Below the pieces are notes generated by a model. The model ran no database searches and was not told where the DNA came from. It worked only from the letters and a program-made list of their open reading frames with translations. The position numbers were made by a program, and so were the translations under genes. A DNA stretch of 64,000 bases from Amborella trichopoda (lineage: Eukaryota > Streptophyta > Magnoliopsida > Amborellales > Amborellaceae): contig NW_006499364.1 in NCBI RefSeq assembly GCF_000471905.2, positions 7,346,028 through 7,410,027 of the forward strand. The letters run 5' to 3'. Below, one piece after another: positions 53,601-64,000 of this stretch. The stretch's first letter is position 1, and each line of letters starts with the position of its first letter.

Positions 53601-55203
53601 CTCCTAGTCGTCATTAGGGTCGTTAATGACCATTACGCTAACCCTCTCCTCAGGGAGATCGGTCCCTTGCATGGTCAGTGTCTTCCGTGCCTTTCGGACT
53701 GGCTGTGGTAGGTCAGTCAGCAGGGGTTTGACATGCCCCAACTGAGCTCGAGCCTTATACGCTAATCAGGTCAAGGCCGGTTCACGACGGTCTTAGGACC
53801 ACGGGGGCTGTACCATGCAGGGTCCTGGTCCTTCTACCATAGGTTCTTCTTCAGGCTGTAAGGGGTGGAAGGGATTTTCTGCGAGGAGGTCAACAAGCTT
53901 GCTTGACCCGAGCTTCTTGGGTTCTTCCTTTGGTGCTATTCGTATGCCACGGTCATGTTTGGCTCTCAAGCTCTGGTGTACCTCCTTCCAGAACTAAGAT
54001 CGGGAATGGTCTTCCGTCATCGAGTACTACAAGACAGTCTCCATCAGGTGCGGTAAGGGATGTAAGCCAGAGATTTCATCTTGGCTTGGGGAGATATGAG
54101 GGATGCAAGACCTCATCTCCCAGGGGAGTCTTGCCTCGTGCTCTCTTATGAGCTCCAAAGGTCAGCCTGGTCGAGAGAGGGTACTGTAAGAGGGTACTCT
54201 TTGGAAAGGTCTTGGAGTACCAAGTCCTGAGCGGTTTGACCTGTGGAGAAGGGACGAATGGGGGAGGAGATGACTGCCAATGACCTCTTGGTCGGGAGCT
54301 TGATGCAATCTATGATGGCAACATGTCTGCACCCTTTGATGAAGGGTTCCGGGTGACCTGAGGGTCAACCCAAGCTTGAGTAATGCGTTCAGTCTTAGGA
54401 GGCTGAGTACCACAAGCATGTGTTTGTGAAGGATTGGCCTTCTGACCACCCCTCACAAGGTGAGCAAGCATGTGCTGAGAGGGACGATGAGGGAGTCGTC
54501 TCTCCTATACTCTGCTAAGCGCAATCAGAGGACAGCTCCAAGTAGTGCGATATGTATGCATCAGGTATACTGGGCCTGGTTCGAGATTAATCAAACCTAG
54601 ACAGTGGTTCGAGGCAGCTTAAGGGTTGTCCTGAAGTGTGGCGCGAGTGGATGGACCACAGGCCTTGGTGTGCATGTGGGAGGTGGTAGCCTTAGAACCT
54701 GCTTCTTCGTGTGTCGAGCCTCTTCTTACAGAGGCCCAATGTGGTAGAACATGGGGGGTGGTCTTTCAGCGACCCACAAGAGCATTGATAGCTGGGCTGC
54801 CATGCACAGGAAAGGAAGGTACTACCTTTCAGCTGCCCCGAACAGTGGGACCGGTAAACGACTTGCCGGTGACAGGGTGCATGCGGTGTGCGGTGGCTAG
54901 TTTGCCACCCATGCAAGGTGCTTTGGTAGAGGGTCCACCAATGTTAGAAGATGGGGAGTGAGGGACTTTTGAGTCCCTCCTCACACCAATCTAGGTAAGA
55001 ACCTGGAAGCATGACACCGGGTCCTCGCTCAGAAGGAAGGTCGGGATCGAGGTTCAAGGAACCTATTCTGGAGAAAAGTTCACAAGTGTGGGGATCATAA
55101 AATCCCCAACTCGGATGAAACCCAGAAAGCATGTGTGTGTATAGTGAACAGAAAACCGAATAAAAACAAGGCCAAACAATAATGATCCAACGATGGGGTA
55201 GTG
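53601..55203 (-). other. D: untranslated leader
   Basis: Shares ccgagttggggattttatg (minus strand) with the leader of F. Overlapping ORFs on both strands (53815-54151, 54162-54449, 54638-54961, 55357-54944) show no domain and no consistent frame. GC-richer than its neighbours. Confidence 0.6.
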
Positions 55204-55222
55204 TGTCCCTAGTGGAGTCGTC
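55204..55222 (-). other. Primer binding site, Tat-lineage type (D)
   Basis: Minus strand tgacgactccactagggac, 4 bp inside the LTR end. Confidence 0.85.
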
Positions 55223-55226
55223 AAGA

Positions 55227-57100
55227 TGGTTAGGTGCCTCGATCTCACCCTCTTGATCGGGTTGACCTAGGGGCATGGTTCCAGATTCGAGATTGACCTG
55301 GGATCTGAGATCACTCTCTCGGGAGCCGTGTGAAGAAGAAATGGGTAGGAATACCAACCGATGAGAGAGGAATTAGGCAGGATTCACCTTGCGTGGGTCT
55401 GTGACACGCTCGGGCTGCTTGTGTGGGTGCCCTTTTAAATCACGAAGAATGTCCCCTGGCCTGTGGCTGGTTTGGAATTGCCACCTTTGACCTGTTTTCT
55501 CTTTTCCTTATGCCTAGGGGTACCACCAAAAGTCTTCTCTCTTCTTTCTCTCACACTCAGATGTGACCAAAATCTTAAGCAAAAGTATAATTTTTATTGA
55601 TGAAACTTGGGTTTTTTACATGAGGTGCATGCTTGTTTATATCAAAGTGCGGCCCCAAGGTGGGTATACACTCAAACGTTGACCTAATTGCTAAAAATTA
55701 ACAATTAAGTGAATTAAAGATATTCTAAGAAAATGAGGAAAAATAACGATTTTTCTCTTACACCAACAATCCATGCAATTCCAATTGAGTCCCTTCTATG
55801 CCAAAGAACTCTTGCGTTCTTCCCTAGTTGGTTCGGGGTCTTTCCAGTCTCCGTTTGGCTGAAAAATGATTCTTTTTTTGATTGGTTCGGGAAGACAGTC
55901 GTTTTGATATCGCTTTCGAGTTGCGGATCAGGTCTTTGGGGCACGATCACGAAGTGTGAAAATCATGAGAAACGTGTGATCTTTGTTTAAAGACTACACG
56001 CATTTCTCGATGTTCTTCGATGATTTCTTCGTTGAATATCGACGAGCAAGTCTTCGTGAGCATTTGGCGACGAACATGGCTTGATTTAGTGCTAAACGAC
56101 CATTTTCCATTTTTCATTTTTGATCTTTTTGCCGGAATTTGGTTTCTGATGGAAGGAAAGTGCAGAAACTTTGTACTCATCGCACGTCAAATCTGATTGT
56201 CCATCACGTGCGAGGTTGGGCTCTGATGAATCCTCGAACCTTGTACTCGTAATGGGTTGGATTTTGGGTCGATCTAACGTGCGAGCATCATGATGTGGTC
56301 TCTCGATCGAGGTGTGCTCCTGCTGGAAACCTTGCAACCTTGCCTTGAATTTCGATCTTCTTTTGTGTTTTTCTCCTGGGTCGAGCCACGACATCAGTCG
56401 TGCCACACATCAAAATGCTCGGGTCGACGAGACGAACACGCCCGTGAAATTTGATCTTGATCCAGCTTGCGATGAGAGAGAAACGGTCTTTCAAAGTCGA
56501 GCCCAAAACCGATGAATACAGTTTCCATTAATGGAAACTAGTTCACTGAGGGTGCATGGTAATAGCGTGTGTCCTACCCATTTTGAGTAATTTAGCCATA
56601 ACGTGGTCCAGGAACATCTGATCAAGTTGAAACTTGGTCCCCAGGGGTTCCAGATGTTCCGGATCTAAAGGCGGTGGTCTCAAGGTCATTTAAAGCTTCG
56701 GTGATAGAGCTATAGTTATAAGGTCTATTTCCTAGCGATAGAAGCTGATTTTTCCAAAACTATTTCTGCGTCTGCTCTGCCTTAAACTCTTCAAATTGCG
56801 ACAAAATGTGGCAGGAATTTTTAGGAGACCTTTATCAACATTCTTGATGCTTCTTGGTCCATTCTGAGACTGTTGGAAATTTCACTTCTAGATCAGGGCT
56901 TATTTTCCTACGGCTTCCATAGTTCGACGACACTTTGGTGCCTGCGGATCTAGGTTGCAAATTGCTTTTTTATTTTTTCTCAATGGGGATACAAGTGTTA
57001 AACAATATCATTAAACACTCAGGTCTCCGGATTGTTCCTGTCGGATTCCCCTAGCCTGCTCTTTCGCCTCCAATCCTTAGCCCAATTTCTGGCCCCTACA
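55227..57100 (-). mobile_element. Element D: right (5') Tat LTR, about 1.87 kb
   Basis: Minus strand TGTAGGGGCCAGAAATTGGG (57100) to ...gaggcacctaacca (55227). All ORFs inside (55714-55990, 55947-56515 and others) are non-coding LTR sequence. Confidence 0.9.
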
Positions 57101-57662
57101 GCTAACATATTTTCAGATCTGAATTGACCATGATTTTGTTGTTTTTCCAAGAGATGTTCCTGAAAAATATTTAGAACGTGTGGAGATGCTTAAGACCTCC
57201 AATATAACATGCCACAATATTGGAGCTCCAATATAACATGCTGCAATAATAACATTTAGAATATAACATGCCACAATATAACATTCAGAATATAACATGC
57301 CACAATATAACATTAAGAATATAACATGCCACAATATAACATGCCACAATATAACATTCAGTAGGTGTGGAGACGCATAGGACCTCCAATATAACATGCC
57401 ACAAGCTAGTCATCATCCACATGAAGCTCGTTATGCTAAACTAGTTGATGAACGCCTGTCATCCTGTGAACTACTTACTTGCCGAAGATTATTTAAACGT
57501 TCATAGTGAGTTTTCAAGTAATTGAAGGTTAGAAAATCCTCTCTCATCTTACACTTTATCTTCTCCAAACCTGTGATTTTGGGTCACCATCTTTGTGTAT
57601 GTGTCACCCTTAATTGTTCCCACTAGGTCGAAGCTCTTCCCCTATGCTTTATGGTGATTAAA
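57101..57662. repeat. 17-18-bp tandem array and short unassigned flanks
   Basis: From about 57205 to 57410 the phrase aatataacatgccac with linkers (ataacattcag) repeats about twelve times. On either side a short stretch could be coding: 57124-57205 plus strand reads HDFVVFPRDVPEKYLERVEM, and after the array 57407-57490 reads HEARYAKLVDERLSSCELLT. I do not recognise the protein. 57500-57662 has no feature. Confidence 0.6.
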
Positions 57663-57815
57663 CGTCACAACCCCGTCCACTTATCTGAGGGCAGCAGGGT
57701 GCCGGACCGTGATCATAGGGTAGCGAATGCCACTTAGGTGGGAGTGCGCTCAACGCTTTTGAAAGATGGAATCAAAGCAAACTACGAAAGAAAACCAAAA
57801 CTCCATATCGCATAC
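57663..57815 (-). mobile_element. Tekay LTR scrap (inner end)
   Basis: Plus strand gtcacaaccccgtccactta, gtagcgaatgccacttaggtg, gctcaacgctttt and caaagcaaactacgaaag match the inner LTR ends of G1 (14162), B (26831) and C (43933). Only about 150 bp remains. Confidence 0.85.
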
Positions 57816-57819
57816 ACAC

Positions 57820-59756
57820 TATTGTATGTCATTTTTGACGTACTTCCACGAGCCCATGCGAATAAGAAGAGAGCCGGTGACAATCAGGTCTGGCGATAAG
57901 GCCTCTAGCCTAGTGACCTAGGTGCGCTGCCCTTGCACCAAAGAAGGACCCTCCACTGTATCCCTATGATATAGGCTGCAGCAGGGCACCAGACCATTGC
58001 CATTGTGCTCAAAACATTAAAAGACCTCCGTGGACCAAATTTGGGCTCAATCGAACCCCTCTAAAAGGGTCTATGCTCATGCAGCCTCACAACTCATGGG
58101 TTTTACCTTAGCGCGAAGCGGCTTCACCAAACCAGTCCTGGAAATGGGGTTGTACCGAGGTTTTCTTATAGAAACTTCTCCAACCTACAGCACTTTCTCT
58201 AAAATCAGACCAAACTCAAATGTTGACATGTTCTAGATCACGTCAACCCCATCATTTTGACCTAAGTCACTCACTGTGGCGTGACCGGGAACCTTTATTG
58301 CTTTGAAGAGGAAAGCTGCCGGAGAAACTAGGACCAAAAAAAGAGGTCCAGCAGGCTCCTGATTCGGTGAAGCAAAGCTCAAAATCTAGAGCATGGATTG
58401 GTGCGAGGAAGAGTTTAAAAGAACCACCTAGCACAAAGCTACATTCTGGTATTTTGCATTGAATCCCTTATTCGATAAATGCAAGTCCTTAGGTCACCAA
58501 AGAAGCAAATCCAGTTGGTTGTTGGAATCAGTTTCTCTGATAACCTTCCAAAATAACCAAAGACACAAATCTGCACCAAATCGGCCCCAACTTGGTGCAA
58601 AACTACTGCAAAGACCTCCTCTCTAACTTGCAAGTAGAGCCAGGAGCTAAAATGACATTTCTCAGAGATGCGTTGGCAAACAAGGTCCACAAAAATGGTC
58701 GGACTTTCACCCCAGGGAAGAACTCCACGACAACACCATTGAAGGGCATCAAAATGCTCGCAATCGAAAGAAGAATGAAGATATATGGCTGAAAAAGCTG
58801 AACAATTGCCGCATGTTGCAGAATCAGCTCCCAAGATTTTCCCATGGTAGAGTAGCTTGCATGCAGGGACAGTCTCGTCATTTGGGCAAAAGATCACAGG
58901 GGCATTTTGTTCATTTTCATCTAATTTTGGATTTGTTTTCAATTATTTTAATTGTAATTCAACTTAATTTTTTAGCGTTCACCCCTATTTAGTGAATCCT
59001 TTATATAAGTAGGCTTAGCTCATATGTAAAAATGGCCAGAAAAATCACTCCAAAAGGTTTTCTTTTTGGAAGCTCCAATACCCCCAAAGGCTGGGAAGAA
59101 TCGAGGCTAGTGCATTCTTACTTTGTCTTATTCTGTGAGCCCCTAGCCCATTCGAGAGAGAAGAGAGGAAGAGAGAGAAAACTTTGAGAGGGAGGGTACC
59201 CCTGAGTGTGCGATCCCGCGGACACCCCGATCTCGTGGGTCATCCCATTTCCCCCTAGCCGAGTCATTCATTATCTCTCTCTCTCTTCCTCCTCCCACTT
59301 CCGCGCGCCCCGTCCGTCCATGAGCCCACAGACGTTTCCTAACTTGCGGGACTCTTTCCTCAACTTCTACCCATGTCCCCTTTTAATGGTTTGCAAACCC
59401 TTTCGAGAAGGGCATCCAGGGAGGAGGGACATCAAGATCCCGTCCCTATAGCACGAAGAGAGTGAAAAGAGAGAGAGAGAGATTGAGAACCTGAGAAGGG
59501 CTTTCGTCCAAACCGTGCTGACAAGCAGTCGGAGGGCTTCATAATTGTTCTAAGAGGGCCATCCGCCCCGGAGCATCCCCAAACCCTCAAGCGGCATAAG
59601 AGTGACCCACGCTCTAGTCACAAAAATCTCTCTCATCATCAGCTTCCTATCCGCAAGTAAGAGGCCCTGCACGTCCACCGTGCACCAGACCTCCATGGTT
59701 GTTCGAGAGAGGGTTTCCTCACCCCCGTGTGGAGGGAAAACATAACCCCACCGACA
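57820..59756 (+). mobile_element. Element H: Tat-lineage 5' LTR (left edge unresolved)
   Basis: Ends ...cccaccgaca just before a Tat-type PBS at 59762. It contains a TATA box at about 59000-59009 and a GA-rich 5' UTR start (59150-59190). The left edge could be anywhere from about 57816 to 58300, because no second LTR is in the window. ORFs at 58030-58236 and 58439-58942 (both strands overlap) are not supported as genes. Confidence 0.6.
58998..59010 (+). promoter_or_regulatory. LTR TATA box (H)
   Basis: cctttatataagtagg, the best TATA box in the window. A transcript start about 30 bp downstream would give a U5/R region of about 720 bp. Confidence 0.6.
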
Positions 59757-59761
59757 TTAAC

Positions 59762-59780
59762 TAGCGACTCCACTGGGGAC
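59762..59780 (+). other. Primer binding site, Tat-lineage type (H)
   Basis: tagcgactccactggggac, one base from the TGGCGACTCCACTGGGGA pattern. Sets the plus orientation. Confidence 0.88.
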
Positions 59781-61080
59781 GGATCACCTATCGTTGGCTC
59801 CAGCCGTCTCCAGGTACTAATCTCTCTTTACCCTCTTTCCACTCTTGCCATGGGATCCTTCTTCCTGGTTGGGGAGTTATACATCCCCATACCTGTGGCT
59901 GCGTAGGGAAAGGCCTGGTCGTTCAGTCCTCCCTCCCCTGCGTGTCCTCTTTTTGGCCATGCTAGCCCAGCTAGCCCAGCCTCGACTGGGAAAGTTCAGG
60001 GCGCGGGCCCTCAGGCACCTTGCCCAGCCTCTCCCGGTGTTAAGAGGGAGCCCCTTAGTGCCTGCTGCGTGAGCAACTTTGCCACTCCCCCTCACCCGGC
60101 TTGCCGCGACAGGACCACCGCTGCCACAGGTAGCTAGAAGGCGACCCCTCCTTCACAAAGGGGCGTCGCTAACACTGGCACCCCCGCACACATACTACTC
60201 CTTAGCGAGCATCATGCCATCCTGCGCGGTTATTTCACTGTGCACACCCATGTCTATAAACTCCCTGGTGGCTTGACTGCCATAATAATGAATCGGGCTA
60301 GGTGGCAGCCTACCTCGGTCCCTCAAACAGTCTTGAGTCACTATCGGCCCAGACACGACGCTGGTGGCTCGGAGGCCTCCCTCGCCATGCATAATAGTCC
60401 CACATCTCAGGGCAGCCCAAAGGCTGGCCCACGATTGGTCAGAGACTTTCGAGACGATCAGAAGCCCTCCAAGCAATTCTCCACACATATAGAAGGCCCA
60501 ACAGTCTCAATGGCTAAACGGCCGGTTATCACATGCACTCCTCACCATACAAGGGATTGGCCCTATGGTTGCCCAAAATACCACTGTGGATTGTGAACAC
60601 ACATGTAGACCCAAGGACGCTCCTAGCTGTGGGAGGCAACAAACATCCGTCACTCCACCTACCATTTCCGCACCACTCACTGCATGGTACTCGAAGAAGT
60701 TCTCTTCGAGCGCTATCCTCTCTACACCGCACCTGGTGCACCCACGTGCTACCCCTCGGTGCAAAATCCAAATAGAGAAGATGTTCATCGTTTTAGCTGG
60801 CTGCACCGTTCTCCTTGTCAGTGGCTCTCGAGCTTCGTTGCCACCCATAGAGCCTCTCTCCCCTCGATGTCTCACTCTACCCCCGCTCGTCGATTCCGCC
60901 CGTGCGTCGGTAGAGCAAGCCTGCCAAGAGGAGGACTCAACTCGATTTCGATTCTGGGAAAAAATCTATCAAGGCCTACGACTGAAGCAAGATAGGGAAA
61001 GAGAAGTTCCCCTTCTCCCTTGAAAGGCAGTGTCTTCCGTCGCGAAGGGCCTCGTTGCTTGAAATCGATTCCATCTTCTA
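59781..61080 (+). other. H: untranslated leader
   Basis: GC-rich sequence with overlapping ORFs on both strands up to 152 residues, none with a known domain. The tggttggggagttatacatcc phrase links it to the F and D leaders. Confidence 0.55.
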
Positions 61081-62780
61081 CAAGATATAGAGGGGGGTGA
61101 CGACAGCAACGTCACCCACTCTAACGTCATCGGGGCACAAGAAGATGACCCTGTTTCGCCACCCCAGGGCCGTCAAGAGCCGGCAGATGAAGATGGGTCC
61201 CAAGGCCTTCAAGCACCAAGCTCGACAACATGTTGCCCATTGAGTCGCCCCAGGCCCGTACTTACTCGGGCCCTCAAGCAAGCCCAAGGCCAGATGGGGC
61301 ACGACCAACTGCTGCTCTCAGGGGTCCCAAACCAGAGCATGAAGAGGATCAGGGTCACCCATCCCTCCGAACTACTTGAGCCCGACCAATCTGTGGAAGT
61401 CATGATGGTGGACCACAATGAAGAAGGGCCAGAAAGCTCGACGACTTGCCTCGAGAGTCTTCTAAACGACATCTTAGACAGGCTCGAAAGGCTCGAGGAT
61501 GCGTTGCCAACGGTCTCCTCCCACCAAGAGACAAATTCCCCCGCTGATCCACCGCTCGGAGGGGAAGGACCTCGGCCTCTGCCTCCGACTCCGGCACCAA
61601 GATCTCTGAATCCTCCCCCCTCTTTTGAGGGCCAGCCCGATACTACCCCTCAGGCCTGGCCATCGATGTTTACACAGGTGGACGTCTAGCGGATGATCAA
61701 CAAAAGCATCCAAGAGCTGCACGTGTAAAAAACATGGGACAACCTCTCGTAACAAAAGCCATATCCGCCTTCCATTGATCAAGTGCCCTTACCCGTCGGG
61801 TACCAAAAGGGAAGGCTACCACTCTTTGATGGCACAAGCTCGCCTCAACAGCACATAGCCCACTTCGTGTCAGCTTGTCATGAGTAGGCCTCAAACTCCA
61901 AATTGCTGCTTCGACAGTTCATGGAGACCCTAGTGGGGCCTGCTTTCAAGTAGTACGCCCGCTTGCTGACCAACTCGATCCACTCATGGAGTGGAATGGC
62001 TCTTTTACAAATGCTTCTATGAAGCAGAGCTGGACGTGCAGGCTATAGAACTCCTCACCATGGCCTAAAACCCCGACGAATCGGTGGGCCAATATATCCA
62101 ACGGTTGGACAACTCCAGGGGCCTACAACCGCAGATACAGGGGTCAACACAACAGCAACCACCCCAAAAGCATGATTACAGCAAGGTGCCTCCGTTGCCC
62201 AGCTACCAATGAACTGAAGAGTTCAGGCGGAAGCTCAATCAACAATACAGCTTCAACAGAGCATGGGTGTCAACCCTCCTTAGCATGTTGATTGAGCAAG
62301 ACATGGTGACCCTCCCACCCAATAAATGGCCAGACCACACAGAATGGATTCATCATCCCAGCTACTGCGAGTTTCACCAAATGCTGGGGCACCCTATCAA
62401 GGACTCTATCCAGCTCAAAGACTATATTGAAGCCCTGATCCAATAGGGGCAGATCAACCTAGAGTACCTCAAGAAGGCTTTCGAGACATCTGAAGCCTAT
62501 CATATGGTCACGATCCATGAAGAGCTGGACGATGAAGTTCCTGAGTTTGAGGCACAACTGTACTGGCTCCCTACTCTTTTCGATGCAATGATGCAACATT
62601 AGATGATCGTGCCCTATGCTCTTAAGACGCAAAGGCAAGTGGTTGGCAAAAGGCAAGGCCCGTGATGCCCTTACCACCAGCTGAGTGGTCATGACTTGTG
62701 CCACTACTATGGGTTCTTAAACATCCTTCAGGGATACATCCAAGACAGATGGATAGCCTTGATTGATGAATAGGCTCCAT
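61081..62780 (+). pseudogene. H: Tat-lineage gag, heavily interrupted
   Basis: An open stretch 61240-61689 (MSRPRPVLTRALKQAQ..., with LESLLNDILDRLERLEDAL predicting a short coiled coil) precedes QKPYPPSIDQVPLPVGYQKG, FDGTSSPQQHIAHFVSACHE, LLLRQFMETLVGPAFK, then a TAG where Trp is usual. Further on, YCEFHQMLGHPIKDS is a finger whose last Cys is Ser, followed by DYIEALIQ and INLEYLKKAFE. A second finger-like CPYHQLSGHDLCHYY lies near 62670. At least six stops are present. The true start is unknown. Confidence 0.8.
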
Positions 62781-63540
62781 CTCGGAGCAGAATACGCCAA
62801 CAGCATCCTCACCTGAATCCGAAGTTAGAGAGGGCTCGAAGCCCTATCTCCAACACCTCTGAGTTTTCTAGCTCTGATCCTTCAACACAGTGGCAGGTGT
62901 ATCATGCCTACCGAGTGCCAAAGGACACCAGCGGCAGCATTCACATCCCATGCACAAGAGCCCCACCCACTCGAAATAGAGAGACAAGACTGGGAGGGGC
63001 CAGTCACGCCAACCCGAGATGGTCAGTCTCCCCCACGCCTGGACGAGGCAGAGCTCTTACCTCCTTGACCTACCCTCCGTGACTTCATCCCGAGGCAAGT
63101 CTTCTTTGTTGAGGATAGTCAGCATCCCATCATAAGAATCCGGGGTTCCCCCCAAGTGGGCACATGGACCTAAAGGCATGTGTTACTGTCAGTCCTAAGG
63201 GCGGGACTTTAAGCAGGCGCCACTATAGTCATGGAGGTGTGACTCTAACACTACCTCTTGACAAAACTACGCGCCGGTAGGGGTTCACAGCACCCCAGGA
63301 GAATGATCGGGCACCCTCCCAGTAGGCACCCTAATTCTCACCATTATTTCCTCCCTTTCTCTCTCAAAAAAAGAGGGGGGGGGGGGGAGACGCTCAATCA
63401 AAAAAGAGAGGTGTGAAGAAAAGAGAAACCTCAAATGCATCAATTGCAAAAGAATGAGAAAAATCAATGTCTTATTCATATGCAAACGAGTTTACAAAAT
63501 CTGGGTAGGTCGGCGACCCATTTACAATGATAAGAGAGAG
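62781..63540 (+). other. H: 3' non-coding region with polypurine tract
   Basis: After the frame 62897-63082 (low-complexity Pro/Arg, uncertain), there are short repeats like those at 36640 (gtcatggaggtgtgactcta). A run of 7 A, then aga and 13 G at 63366-63390 is PPT-like. No RT, RH or IN lies between gag and the antisense ORF, so pol is deleted here. Confidence 0.55.
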
Positions 63541-63542
63541 TG

Positions 63543-64000
63543 TTAAAAGCGGTCGAGCACCTCTCGCATCCTCGTCTTCAACTCTTTTACCTCCCCCAAG
63601 ACGATTCGCACCTCTTCCTCACCGTGAGCGATATCCAAGGCCACCGACTTGGAGTTAGTGGCAACTATCATTGCCTCCAAATTCAGCTCCTCCAAATGGC
63701 GAGAGTGCACAACCATCGCCTCCCGGTAGCATTGGCGGCTCTGAATCAGGTCTGCCAGGCAGGTCTGATGCCGGATGATCTCGTCTTCAGAAACCCAAAT
63801 TTCGTGGCACACCTCTGCCTCCTAGCTCACAAGCTGGGCATGCCAAGAGATGACCCGCTCCCTCCTCTCCTCATGTTCCTTCTCAAGGGCTTCTTACCTA
63901 GGCAGTCTCACCCTTAGCGAGGTCAGGCGTGCTTCATAGACCGCCCGTACCGAGGTCTGGTGCAATTGGGCCTCAGTTCCGCAATCCTTGAGATCTCGCA
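63543..64000 (-). pseudogene. Antisense coiled-coil ORF at the end of Tat element H
   Basis: The minus frame ends with a stop at 63543 and reads upstream EVRIVLGEVKELKTRMREVL, IIRHQTCLADLIQSRQCYRE and HEIWVSEDE. It continues past 63813 with AEVC, EHEERRERVISWHAQLV and EARLTSLRVRL up to the window end, interrupted by two stops. Charged heptads predict a coiled coil. It is antisense to H. Tat elements often carry an antisense extra ORF before the 3' LTR, and its C-terminal part is commonly coiled coil, so I read it as that. The N-terminal part lies beyond the window. Confidence 0.65.

Noticed and set aside
58439..58942. 167-residue minus-strand ORF
   Set aside because: Inside the H LTR, with an overlapping plus-strand ORF and no recognisable motif; kept as LTR sequence.
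60240..61023. Several ORFs above 100 residues on both strands
   Set aside because: GC-rich Tat leader where chance ORFs are expected. They overlap in opposite strands and show no domain.

Overview
The window looks like plant nuclear heterochromatin. It is wall-to-wall LTR retrotransposon sequence with decayed LINE and MITE pieces, AT-rich spacers and many tandem repeats. I see no intact host gene, tRNA, rRNA or CRISPR array. The species cannot be named from the sequence. The plant assignment rests on the lineages present: Tekay-type chromoviruses with a chromodomain and an initiator-Met-tRNA primer site, Tat-lineage Ty3/gypsy elements with a second RNase H and a TGGCGACTC-type primer site, a small-LTR Ale/Retrofit-like copia, and a plant mobile domain (PMD) fragment. 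All coding sequence is pseudogenic.

Layout. 1-820: TAA microsatellite, small hairpins and two minisatellites. 821-6125: element A, a plus-strand Tekay derivative with two long LTRs (both truncated on the outside) around only 270 bp of internal DNA. 6130-10474: 5'-truncated copia with gag, PR, IN, RT and RH, full of stops and frameshifts. 10475-15711: element G1, a minus-strand Tekay with IN, RH, RT, PR, gag, PBS and 5' LTR. 15745-20772: the only non-LTR stretch, holding an L1-type RNase H fragment, an RTE-type LINE 3' end, three foldback or TIR MITE candidates and AT-rich DNA. 20774-22550: Tat LTR fragment E and a plus-strand PMD ORF. 22555-29485: element B, a minus-strand Tekay with two LTRs around gag and a PR remnant but no RT, RH or IN. 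29600-36650: element F, a plus-strand Tat with LTR end, PBS, leader, unknown ORF and gag, whose leader is split by a 2.9-kb Tekay solo LTR (30216-33113) with a 5-bp target-site duplication. 36640-38871: three tandem-repeat arrays. 38880-43870: element G, a minus-strand Tat with gag, PR, RT lacking its catalytic core, RH, second RH and an IN stub. 43933-47787: element C, a minus-strand Tekay with 3' LTR, PPT, IN with chromodomain, RH and an RT remnant. 47788-48900: Tat gag tail and an ORF with 13-residue repeats. 48902-57100: element D, a minus-strand Tat with LTR, gag only, PBS, LTR. 57101-57815: short tandem array and a Tekay LTR scrap. About 57820-64000: element H, a plus-strand Tat with LTR, PBS, leader and gag, then an antisense coiled-coil ORF that runs off the window.

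Themes. (1) The Tekay LTRs share an imperfect palindrome near CAATGGGTNNCCCATTG, single in some LTRs and in tandem in others. (2) Nearly every LTR carries its own minisatellite; in the Tekay LTRs it lies at the LTR 5' end, upstream of the TATA box where one is visible. (3) Elements A and B share the same PR-to-PPT deletion, suggesting a non-autonomous family. (4) Two Tat pieces carry ORFs antisense to the element, as known for the Tat lineage. (5) Most diagnosable inactivating changes are G:C to A:T transitions, as expected from decay of methylated DNA.
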